Origin: Phyto melanocephala
Lineage: Eukaryota > Arthropoda > Insecta > Diptera > Rhinophoridae
Length of the DNA stretch: 64,000 nucleotides
Direction of reading: 5' to 3'
Assembly (NCBI GenBank): GCA_941918925.1
Contig: OW799233.1
Span: 107,067,833-107,131,832, forward strand
Within the stretch, counting starts at the first letter, position 1, and every line of letters begins with the position of its first letter. This document shows, piece by piece, positions 47,352 to 57,934 of the stretch. A program made the position numbers and the translations under genes. The notes under the pieces are model-generated. The model did not search any database. It worked only from the letters and a program-made list of their open reading frames with translations, and had not been told where the DNA came from.

Positions 47352-47929
47352 TTTATATTTTCTCAACTAACAAGCTGTTGTAGAAGTTGAACACATTTTG
47401 CTGAAAATTTCTACTTTATTTTTTTATGCAACACTAACAACAATTATACCTATGTTTGTAGAATAATCAATTTATCATAGTTGGAAAAATATGCACTATT
47501 ACCGTTTTTTTCAATATGTAAAATTAAATTTATTTCAATCTACGACTCCTACGACAGGTTGTGAATTGAGCAATTGAATATTTATTTTCAATACGATATA
47601 GTGCTAGAGGCTGTATTTACAACCTTTTTTTTCTACAACTGATATAAAACAAGTAGCACTTGTATATATTTTTTTAATAAGCATTCTGGCATTCATTAGT
47701 CACTGTCTAGGCATATAAGTTCCAGACGTAAGCTTTTTACGGAATTTATTGAAACATTATAAAACAAAACTTTAAATTGAACACTGAACTTATAAGAGGT
47801 ATTCTTATTCTATGAACAAACATAATCTTCGACATAAAAATAATTTATTCTTGCCCAAATTATTGGCTACAAACTCCAAGGAGAAGGCTAAAGTCGAAAA
47901 AAACTGTTGAAAACCAAATTGATTATAGA
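47352..47929. other. Unassigned A+T-rich sequence
   Basis: Nothing recognised. Confidence 0.4.
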
Positions 47930-48245
47930 GAAAACGGAAACAACATGGCAAAATTTACAACCGAACGGTTTCAGCAAACTTAAGCAGCAGGACAAACAAA
48001 TGTGGATCACTAAGTTATTTTATTTCTCGCTATAATAGACAACAATATCATGCTGCTGTAGAAAAAGTTTTGGCCACCATTAGTGTTTATAAGGAAACAA
48101 TTTCGGGTGCAGATGCTATACAAGGAAAACTGTTACTGCTTGAATATTTTGCAGCTATGTGGTGGATTGGTGTCTAGAATATGGTGATTAGTTTTCAAGA
48201 AGGCAAATACTCACCACCAACACCCGACTAGGGAATTTCCGGTAA
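47930..48245 (+). pseudogene. Broken coding relic of unknown family
   Basis: Frames with ordinary protein composition occur in series: QPNGFSKLKQQDKQMW (about 47958-48005); then NRQQYHAAVEKVLATIS, YKETISGADAIQGK and LLLLEYFAAMWWIGV (about 48025-48178), ended by TAG; then a short SFQEGKYSPPTPD. The second runs about 70 codons without a stop, long for such A+T-rich DNA. The family is not recognised. Frame changes between segments suggest a decayed gene, but chance cannot be excluded. Confidence 0.3.
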
Positions 48246-49444
48246 TATTTTTTGAAGTAAAGCAACAAAATAAAGAACCATCATATAGTTTTGTATGTAA
48301 AAAAGACTTTTGTTGTTACATTTGAATATGTATATAAGGGAAAAGGTGCAGCTTAATATGTTTTACGGACTGCTGAACATAAACAGTCGCGAAGGTGTTC
48401 GCAGTAATAATATCAACACATTAAGATATAACATTTCTGCAAGAAAAGAGGCAAAAAGGTGGAAATGATTTTAACAGAACCTCGCTACACATCCAATAAT
48501 GCCGAAATTAAACAGAAAGCTACAATAAGCAATCGCTGTTGTTTTTCTCGAATTTAAGGTTACAGCGTTGACAACTGTTTTAATTGTTGCGCCTTTATTA
48601 CATTTTTTTTTATCAAAATGTAATAATTTCAATAAAAGAAATAAACAATTTGCGAAATAATATTGCAAAATATATAAAATAAATAACATTTAAAAATTCA
48701 GTTCTCCAAAAATATATTTCATATGATTTATCTGTTTCTAATAAAACAATACACATAATAAACGTGACTGTAATTTTGCAGCTAAAGAAGAAAGTTCTGA
48801 AAAACAAATTTTCACAAAAGTTAACGATTTGACACTCTGTGGCTTGATTACGGCATAAAATCAAATATGAACATTTTTAAGTTGTACTGTTTTAAATTTA
48901 ATCTGCGATAAATTTATATGTATGTATATTTTTTTCTAATTCTGTACTTATTTAATGCAATACATAGACCCAAACATATAAACTCTCACTTTTTGTCTTA
49001 CAAAAGACAAACATTCACATTGAAAAGCAATTTAAGTGTGTAACAGTTGGACATACTAATACCTTCTGTAAATATAATATTCATATGTATGTATGTGTAA
49101 GTATGTACACATGTTTTAATGACTTCTTGCAACTTTTTTTTTTAAGGTATTTATTTTTTTTTATTTTAAAATTATCTTCTTAGTAAGGAGTTTTTACCAA
49201 ATGTATGTGATTCGATTACTATTTGGACCATTATTTTGAAAATTGTATAATTAAGAAAACAGTTCTTATGAATAATTACTGTCTTATTTAACAGTATAGT
49301 TCAATAAGTCATAGTACTATATGGTTTCTATCAGCATTGTGAGCTTTCAGAAGATGAAAAATTAACAGTTACCGAACACAATTGATAGCTTTGATAACTT
49401 TGGAAGTTTCACTCAAATGTGCATATTTTCTATTTTATTTAATA
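48246..49444. other. Unassigned A+T-rich sequence
   Basis: Overlapping minus-strand frames (48471-48864) are low-complexity and unconvincing. 'tatgtatgta' repeats lie near 49083-49105. Confidence 0.4.
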
Positions 49445-50144
49445 CTAGCCAAACCCGGCGCGCGTTGCTACGCCCCTTAATGAATCGAAATGCATTCTGA
49501 ATTTTAATTGAATATCAAGTGCAAAAACCTAAAAATTATAATTTCTGTATGGGTGTGACATTGCCCACTTTTCTAGTCACGAAATTGTAAAGTCATAACA
49601 GCTCAATATGTGTGCAAAGTTTTAAAAGAATCGGACCAGTGCAAGTACCTCAAAATTAAAATTGTTTTTATGGGCGTGGCCCTGCCCACTTTTATAATCA
49701 CGAAATTGTAAAGTCATAACAGCTCAATATGTGTGCAAAGTTTCAGAATAATCGGTCCAGTGCAAGTACCTCAAAATTGTAGCCTTTTTTTATGGGCGTG
49801 GCCCCGCCCACTTTTTTAGTCACAAAATTATAAAGTCACGACAGCTTAATATGTGTGTAAAGTTTCAGAAAAATCGGTCTAGTGCAAGTACCTCAAAATT
49901 AAAACTTTTTTAGGGGCGTGGCCCCGCCCACTTTTCTTATCAGGAAATTATTTAGTCATGACAGCTCGATATGTATGCAAAGTTTCAGAAAAATCGGTCA
50001 AGTGCAAGTAGCTAAAACTGATAAATAATTTTTTATGGGCGTGGCCCCGCCTGCTTTTTTTCATCCATAAACATTCCCCGGTATGTGTACAACAACTTAC
50101 CAAAGTTTGAGCCCGATCGGTTTTACAGTTTCAGAGTCTATAGC

Positions 50145-50187
<43 letters not shown>

Positions 50188-50207
50188 TTCACTTTTATAT
50201 ATATAGA
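49445..50207 (-). mobile_element. Non-autonomous Helitron, second copy
   Basis: The reverse of the 45517 element: CTAGCCAAACCCGGCGCGCG (the 3' end on minus) to ...CACTTTTATATATATAGA (the 5' TC end on minus), again between A and T. A long (CA)n tract (50150-50182 on plus) matches the (TG)n of the first copy. It contains the same tandem units of about 121 bp with gggcgtggccccgcccac cores. Non-coding. Confidence 0.82.
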
Positions 50208-50329
50208 TTATTTTTTTTAGAATAATATTTTTACAAAAATACGAAGAAGTTTAAGCGAAATAGTACTTGAAAAGAGATAACACTTTGTTGAAAAATCCGG
50301 TGCAAGTAAAACAGCATGTTCAAAGTCAG

Positions 50330-50640
50330 TCTTAACAAAAACAAATCAGATTACTATATTCAGCTTGGCCGAATCTGACAATATCCTTCACCATCATGTA
50401 CACTGGTATACTGACTACATTGTAGCTTAGCCTAGATTTTACATTTTATGCTATGCGTTTTTTTTATTGTTTTTGACCTGTTACTTCTGACGTCATTCTA
50501 CTAGTCAAGCACTTTCATTTGATATAGATATTGATGGTGTTGAAAAAAAATGTTATCTTACACTCTGTTATCTTACACTGCTTCATAGTTTACTGTATTC
50601 TTCTAGTCAAGGCATTTAAAACAATATCGTGGGTGTTTAA
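50330..50640 (-). mobile_element. DINE-like fragment
   Basis: 'aacaaatcagattactatat' plus TTCAGCTTGGCCGAA (a decayed hairpin) and 'tatccttcaccat' mark a minus-oriented 3' end. Downstream, 'tcaagcactttcatttgata' recurs near 61609 and 61724, so this is another subfamily. The rest of the element is not recognised. Confidence 0.45.
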
Positions 50641-50813
50641 CCATATATTCTTCACGGACGGTGTCTTTAGTGTGTCCTAAAATCAAGCTTCACTAGCTTG
50701 ATATATTTAAACATACATACATACATTATTAAAAATTTTGTTTTGTTTATAATTTTGGCCTTTAGTGATCGGTTTGCTCAACCTTTTTTTTCTAATATTC
50801 CTAGCAGCATATC

Positions 50814-51020
50814 CAGGGCATATTTATTCATCAGGTAGTCTTGATTCGTCAGCTGGTAATTTTTTTTTTAAATTATTTTAAATTTCAGATGTCAAAGTCC
50901 ATAGATAAAAAACCATTTGTTATCTTCTCTCACTTATTTCAAATGCAAACTTTATACATAAAAATTTAAACAAAAAAATTCTATCCGAACTGCAATTACC
51001 TCATAAATAAATATGCCTTG
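50814..51020. mobile_element. CAAGGC-type (hAT-like) MITE
   Basis: CAGGGCATATTTATTCATCA ... ATAAATATGCCTTG, 207 bp. The flanks AGCATATC (50806-50813) and, one base past the right end, GGCATATC agree at 7 of 8. Interior as in 46309-46515. Confidence 0.65.
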
Positions 51021-51424
51021 AGGCATATCATATATGTATATCTTGTCAAAATAACGAACGAAATGAGAAAGCTATATATACTCTTGGCACCACAGACAAA
51101 GGGTATAATAATCAGTATATTTTATTTAAAATAGCAAAATGTGTGGTCACAACTAAATGGAATTGTGATGCTTATGTGTCATACCTATAGATATTTTGTT
51201 TATTACGATATCTTTTATAAGGACGAATATTTATTACACAATCTTAGAAACATGTCAATATTGTCTGATAAATTAAAAATTGTATTTATAATCAAGAAAA
51301 CATGAAATATTAAAGATTTTTACTTATCAACTAATATTTAGTTTAAATAAAGGGTATTCAAAATTTGAGGTATTATTATAATTTTAGTCTCAATATTTTT
51401 TAGATATTAAAAATATTTGTAATG
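51021..51424. other. Unassigned A+T-rich sequence
   Basis: Nothing recognised. Confidence 0.4.
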
Positions 51425-51700
51425 CAGTTAGTTATAAGTAGGTTCCGGTTAAAAAAATTATATCATTTAAGTGATTACCTTTACTGAAACGGCAGGCTTC
51501 CTATCTCTTACCAAAATTCTTAATCACGTTTTTTCAATTAATTGTTGTTAGTGGCTTATATCTGATCGATTATATTGTTTTTGAGCTACTAAACTGTCGT
51601 GGAATTATTGCTGTACACTTTGGTGTTCCAAAAAACCCCTCAAAAATTATTCCAAAATTGTCAAATCGCATGATCTTTCTGGCCAATTTACGTGTCTTTT
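51425..51700 (-). pseudogene. Mariner-like transposase C-terminal relic
   Basis: Read on minus, one frame gives KRHVNWPERSCDLTILE, then stop, matching the 'NWPxRSCDLTPLDYFLWG' motif before the last catalytic acidic residue in many mariner-like transposases. A second frame gives KVYSNNSTTV. A third gives EACRFSKGNHLNDIIF, matching the 'RGGHLxDvifH' tail. At least two frameshifts and several stops break it. It may be a relic of the parent family of the deleted elements nested in the DINE-like copies, whose tail reads GGHLADILFHA. DINE-like copy E abuts it at 51703. Confidence 0.65.
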
Positions 51701-51702
51701 AT

Positions 51703-53561
51703 AAACAAGTAAGAGCACTATATTCGGCTGTGCCGAATCTTTTATACCCACCACCAATTTGGTGTACATTTAGAGCACAATTTTTATTATTTTGTTAATA
51801 ATTATGGAATAATTTCTTTATAATAAAATATTTATCACTTTCTTTGTAGAGGGTGCTTAAATTTTAAGGGCACATGTTGAAGGTGAACTCACCTAGTCTT
51901 TAAATTTGTTTTCTGCATTTCATTTGACATTTCTCAATCTCAAACTTACTCAATTTGATCCGTGGAAAGATACGAAAATAAGCAACGCTTTAAAGTTATT
52001 CAGGGTTTTTTATAAAAATGGGCTTTCAAATCAAAATGCATTTTGTGCACTTCGTAATTCTTTTGATCAACATAATTGTTCAAATTTGTCCACAATCGGG
52101 AGAATTGTAAGAAAAATTTAAATTTCTGCAAAACAGGTCTGTATAAAATGTTAGAAAATCTGTAAATGCCTTCTTAGTTCGTTAAATGGGATGGCAAAAG
52201 AGCAGTCAACCTCGACTCATCAACATGCCCAACAATTGAGCATCAACATTGTCATTGAAAATTTGGACCATCAGATAGTGGAGTGGCGCCAAGAATGGGG
52301 GGGGCCATTTGGCCGATATTTTGTTAAATACATAATTGAACCATACAAATATTATCATTATAAAAAGAAATGATAATAATTTCTAAAAAATAATTTGTGT
52401 TTTATTTAAAAACCACATCGGCCCTTAAAACTAAACCACCCTTAATAACTTCGATATGATAGTAAAATGTTTTCGTAAATTTAGTCTTTTAATGATAGTG
52501 GGCGTTAAAGTAGGCGTGCCAATAAAGTTTCTGCTAATAAATACAACTTAGATATTGCAATATAGTCCTTTATTTTCCCAAAAACTTTGTCAATAGAGAA
52601 ATTAAATGAATTTAAGATAAACCGTTATATGGGAAGTAGTCGTTAAAGTGTGCGTGTCACTTAAACTTTTTGGCACAACAATTACATTGATTAGAAGGAT
52701 AAAAGTAGCAAATTTTATCATCATACCTCTAATTTCATCGGTTTTATGAGCTTTAAAATTTCATTAACGGTAGATAACGTGAAAAGTGGGCGTTATAGTA
52801 GTCGTGTCAAAGTTGTTTTTGCTAATGAGTACAACTTAGATGTTTCAATATAGTCCTTTATTATTTCAAAATCTTTATTAATAGAGAAATTATATGAATT
52901 TTAGGTAAAACGTTATATGGGAGGTGGGCGTAAAAGTGGGCGTGGCACATTGATTTTCTGTTGCAAAAAAGCCTTTCACCAAGAACCAAAGTGTGCAAAA
53001 TTTCAGAGTCGTACATCCAATTTTGTTGCTTTTATGACGTTTTTGTTTTTAAATATACCGAAAAATACACTGTGCGGTATAAATTTTCGTACATTTTGAT
53101 CGATAACTCCTTTCCTAATGAATAGATTTAGGCAATTTTCGGTGAGAAATACTTCTTTTACTCAGAAAATATATTTTCGAAGTTTCATGAGTCTACGTTA
53201 ATGCGTTTGGACACAATTCCATTTTATTCGATGTTCGATGGACATGGTTTTTTAGACCTACTCTTGCTTTACGAGCTATAACTCTCTTCCTAATATTCCG
53301 ATTTAGCCCATTTTCAATACCAAACAAACCTTGTCTATAAGAAAGATTCTGGCAAAATTTGAGCCCCCTAGCTTTTTCGGTGCGACCACTATCGTGCTTT
53401 CAGACGGACAGACGGATGGAGATAGCTAGATCGTCATCAAATCAAACCCTGATTCAGAATATATATACTTTATGGGGTCTAAAATGGATATTTCGATGTG
53501 TTACAAACGGAATGACAAAATGAATATACCCCCACCATTTTTTTGGTGGCGGGTATAAAAA
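51703..53561 (-). mobile_element. DINE-like element, copy E
   Basis: Minus-oriented: 3' tip AAACAAGTAAGAGCACTATA plus hairpin at the left, 5' GGTGGCGGGTATAAAA at the right. The GTCY tract near 53401-53420 is short (gacggacagacggatgg on plus). It has about one and a half internal repeat modules, so it is shorter than B and F. Confidence 0.75.
51849..52443 (+). mobile_element. Deleted mariner-type element nested in copy E
   Basis: GAGGGTGCTTAAATTTTAAG after TA, ending CTAAACCACCCTT. Frames at 51906-52121 and 52191-52373 keep the N-terminal (SNQNAFCALRNSF, STIGRIV) and middle (KEQSTSTHQHAQQL) remnants. Defective. Confidence 0.68.
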
Positions 53562-54524
53562 TAATGCGAAATTTTCTTTCAAAAGATAAATTTTTTCTCT
53601 AAGTGTGGCAATATTTTCTTGAAACTTTACTAATTTTCTAACTACTTCAATTAAAACTGATACATAAATATTTATATTTAATTTTTTTTTTCTATATAAA
53701 TCTTTAAAAAAAACATTGAACTTAGTTATGAAGTTTCTTGTTTTTATCTAAAATCCATAATGGGTTATTCTTCAAAGCATACCAATAAAACAGGAAACAG
53801 TTTTTATATGTGTGCGTGTTTGAAACATATTTGAATGTATTTACATACGAAACTTTTAACATTAAAATATTTTAGTCTGTATATTTGAAAATTTTCTATA
53901 ATAATTCACATATAGAATCATCGAAGTGTCAACCAAATGCTTTCAGCCAAACTAAATAAAAAGATGTTGTCTGTCAATAAACACTTATATACACATAGAT
54001 AGAAGTGCACACATACATACACATCCATGCAGAAAATAAAACCAAAGTTTATTTTCAAGAAAAGTGCATAATGTCGCGTATAAATGTGCTAAAGCAAAGA
54101 ATAAGTTACAACAATGATTTTTGACATTGTCATATGATGAGGAGTAAAGAAATAGGAGAGCAATGTGCACAAAATAACAAAAATACTTAAAGAATTTCAC
54201 AGGGAATCGTGAATAATGTTACAGGAAATATCATTCAAAATTTTTAAAAAATAAAGTAAGAAACTGAAAAACAGTCCATAACAGTATACGAAAAAAGTTA
54301 ACAAGTATTCGTATCACTTACTTACATTATGCTAACATTATAAGTTTGATATAAATTATCAAAAAAAAAAAAAAAATAACTAAAAAAAAACTAACATAAT
54401 ACTCGTATAATAGTCATTTCAACGCAGACATGGAGTTAGAGATGGGGCCACTTTGACAACATTAAAAATAAAATTAAAATTATTTAAAAATTGCGTTAAG
54501 AAATGTTTTTTAAACAAAATTAAA
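53562..54524. other. Unassigned A+T-rich sequence
   Basis: A 71-codon minus frame (53985-54200) starts with a hydrophobic stretch but has no family. Poly-A lies near 54361-54377. Nothing else. Confidence 0.4.
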
Positions 54525-54970
54525 ACCTACTAATGTAATAAATGTGAACGTTTGTATATTTGGATGTTTGTTATTCAATCGTGCAAAAATGGCTGAGCTG
54601 ATCTAATTGCAATTTGGCACACAAATAGACAACAACCTAGACTACCACATAGGCTAATGCTCACGACAATCAAGAAAAAATATATAAACAATATATTTTT
54701 ATTATTTAGTGAGTCGGTTGTTCGAGGTCAAAGTTTACACGACCTCTCGAAAAAAATTAGATCTCCTAACGATGTCTACAGAAGTATTTTGAGTTAAATC
54801 CCCTCCCTTTAATATCATACATATGACTATTTTTACTCAAACACGCGAAAAATATCTGAACCGATTTACATATATTTTACGGCACATATTGATAACAACC
54901 AGAATTATTACTTTTATAGGCTAGTTTTCGTGCCAATAACTTTGCAGATGAAAACGCGGGCAAAGGCTAG
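54525..54970 (+). mobile_element. Helitron-like remnant
   Basis: The left part reads like a Helitron start (TACTAATGTAATAAATGTGA, then ACGTTTGTATATTTGGATGT) but lacks a clean TC end. The right end GCGGGCAAAGGCTAG is followed by T, a CTAG-T terminus. The body has 'ctgaaccgatttacatatat' typical of such elements. A different family from 45517. Confidence 0.5.
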
Positions 54971-55212
54971 TATATTTAAAAATGGAAAATATTTAAGTGA
55001 CTTTAAAGAGAAGATTTATGACTATTTTTTTATCGGTAGATTTTGTTGAGTATCGAGTAAAGAATATACTATTCATTAAAATTTTGGATTGCATTAAGAC
55101 AATTAGAAATTGCCACCTTGAACCGTGAATAGCGCGTTTTAAAATTTACCAATTTCAAAAATTTATGTAGTTGATGGAATGTTGTGGTAGTTAAAATGCC
55201 AAAATTCAAATT
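54971..55212. other. Short unassigned spacer
   Basis: Nothing recognised. Confidence 0.4.
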
Positions 55213-57934
55213 GAACAAGTAAGAGCACTTTATTCGGCTGTGCCGAATCTTTTATACCCACCACCAATTTTGTGTACATTTAAAGCACAATATTTATTAT
55301 TTTGTTAATCGCTATAGAATAATCTCTTTATAATAAAATACATATCTATCACTTTCTTTGCAGAGTGTGGTTAAATTTTAAGGGTCCATGTTAAAGGTGA
55401 ACCACACCTAAACTTCAACTTTTTTCTTGCATTTCATTTGACATTTCTCAATCTCAGACTAACTCAATTTGAACCGTGGAAAGATACGCAATCGAGAGAC
55501 GCTTTTAAATATTAAAGATTTTTATAAAAATGGGCGTACAAATCAAAATGCATTTTGTGCACTTCGTGATTCTTTTGGTCAACATAATCGTTCGAATTCG
55601 TCCACAATCGTGAGAATTGTAAAAAATATTTAAATGTCTGCAAAGCAGGTCTGTATGAAATGTGAAAACATCTGTGAATGCCATCTTAGTTCGTTGAATG
55701 GGAAACATTGCTGTTTTTCACGATAACGTGGCAAAAGAGCAAGCAACCTAGACTCATCATCGTGCCCAACAATCGAGCATCAACAGTGTCATTGAAAATT
55801 TGGACTATCGGATCGTGGTGTGCCACCTAGGTTGGGGGGCCATTTGGCCGATATTTTGTTCCATACATAATTGAAGCACACAAATATTATCATTATAAAA
55901 ATAAATGATAATAATTTCATAATAATTTTATTCATAATCAACATAGTCCCTTAAAATTAAACCACCCATTATAACTTCGGTATGCTAGTAAAATGTTTTC
56001 GTAAATTTAGTCTTTCAATGAAAGTGGCCGTTAAAATACGCGTGTCAATAAAGTTTCTGCTAATAAACATAACTTAGATATTTCAATATAGTCGTTTAGT
56101 ATTCCAAAATCTTTATTCATAGAGAATTTACATGAATTTAAGAGGAAGAAAGTAAATTTAAGGTTACATTTTAAGGGCCACAGGGTGATTTAAAATATAC
56201 ATTCTCTGCATTTTTCTAAAACGGGAAATTTATTAGTAAGATTTTGATTTTTAAACTTCTATAACATTTTGCTTTTAAAAGATTTTCAAACGAAATAAGT
56301 TTTGTATAATTTTAAAATTTGTAAGCCATTAGTACATGAAAATAAATTGTTTATAATGTTTAGAGATAATTTTTTTTGACTTAGGTCAAAATTTTCCTAA
56401 ATTCCCATTTTTAATAGAGCATAATTTCAGGAGAACATAAGCATAAGTTGTTAGCATGCCATCTAGTAGTTGCTAGTAGAGTCATCTATCTTATCATCTT
56501 TATCTTATATTTAGCTACAGTACAATAAATGGCGCAGTGTAAGATGAATAAATGCTAATATATATGACTAATATATTTTTATAAAAACTTAAAGAAAAAA
56601 GTGTGCGTGGCACATCTATTTTCTGTTATAACGAAGACTTTGACCAAAAAGCCATGTTTGCAAAATTTCAGAATCGTACATATAGTTTTGTCAGTTTTAT
56701 TACGTTTTAAATTTGAAATATACACTGTGCGGTGTAAATTTTCGTACATTTTTATCTATAACTCTTTTCCTAATTCATAGATTTAAGCGATTTTCAGGGG
56801 AAAATATTATTTTGACTCGATAAATATATATTCGAAGTTTCATGACTACGTTTATGCGTCTGGACACAATTCAAAAGTGAAAGTGGGCGTTATAGTAGGC
56901 GTGTCAAAGTTGTTTTTGCTAATGAGAACAACTTAGGTGTTTCAATATAGTCCTTTATTATTCCAAAATCTTTATTAATAGAGAAATTATATGAATTTTA
57001 GGTAAAACGTTATATGGGAGGTGGGCGTAAAAGTGGGCGTGGCATCTTAATTTTTTGGCATAGTAATGAAATTGCCTAGGGGGATAGACGTAGCAAAATT
57101 TATCATCATACCTCTAATTTTAGCGGTTTTATGAGCTTTTAAATTTCATTAACGGTAGATAACGTGTAAAGTGGGCATTATAGTAGGCGTGTCAAAGTTA
57201 TTTTTGCGAATGAGTACAACTGAGGTGTTTCAATATAGTCCTTTCTTATTCCAAAATCTTTATTAATAGAGAAATTATATGAATTTTGGGTAAAGCGTTA
57301 TATGGGAGGTGGGCGTAAAAGTGGGCGTGGCCCATTGATTTTCCGTTACAAAAAAGGCTCTCACAAAAAAGGCAAGTGTGCAAAATTTCAGAGTCGTACA
57401 TCCAATTTTGTTGTTTTTATGACGTTTTTGTTTTTAAATATACCGAAAAATACACTGTGCGGTATAAATTTTCGTACATTTTGATCGATAACTCCTCTCC
57501 TAATGCATAGATTTAGACAATTTTTGGGAGAAAATATTGTTTGTACCCAGGAAATATATATTCGAAGTTTCATGAGACTACGTTAATGCGTTTGGACACA
57601 ATTTTATTTTATTCGATGTTTGAAGGACACGGTTTTTTCGACCTAATCTTGCTTTTCGAGCTATAACTCTCTTCCTTATATTCCGCCTATTTCAATACCA
57701 AACAAACCTTGTATATAAGAAAGATTCTGGCAAAATTTGAGCCTTCTAGCTTTTTCGGTGCGACCTCTATCGTGCTTTCAACAGACGGACGGACATAGCT
57801 AGATCGTCATAAAATCAAACCACGATTTAGAATATATATACTTTATGGGGTCTAAAATGGATATTTCGATGTGTCACAAACGGAATGACAAAATGAATAT
57901 ACCCCCACCATTTTTTTGGTGGCGGGTATAAAAA
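55213..57934 (-). mobile_element. DINE-like element, copy F (long form)
   Basis: Same subfamily and block order as copy B, including the extra block 'acagggtgatttaaaatata' ... 'gcataagttgttagcatgcc' (56175-56600). The 3' hairpin end is at left, 5' GGTGGCGGGTATAAAAAG at right, and the GTCY tract is shortened (57783-57794). The unrelated flanks show B and F are separate insertions, not one duplicated segment. Confidence 0.75.
55363..55969 (+). mobile_element. Deleted mariner-type element nested in copy F
   Basis: GAGTGTGGTTAAATTTTAAG ... TTAAACCACCCAT then TA, nearly identical to the one in copy B. Its position relative to the host hairpin end is conserved. Confidence 0.68.

Noticed and set aside
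50150..50182. (CA)n tract as a stand-alone microsatellite
   Set aside because: It is part of the Helitron 5' region, as shown by the (TG)n at the same place in the other copy.
27595..57934. Copies B and F as ends of a 30-kb segmental duplication
   Set aside because: Flanking sequences differ on both sides, so they are separate insertions.
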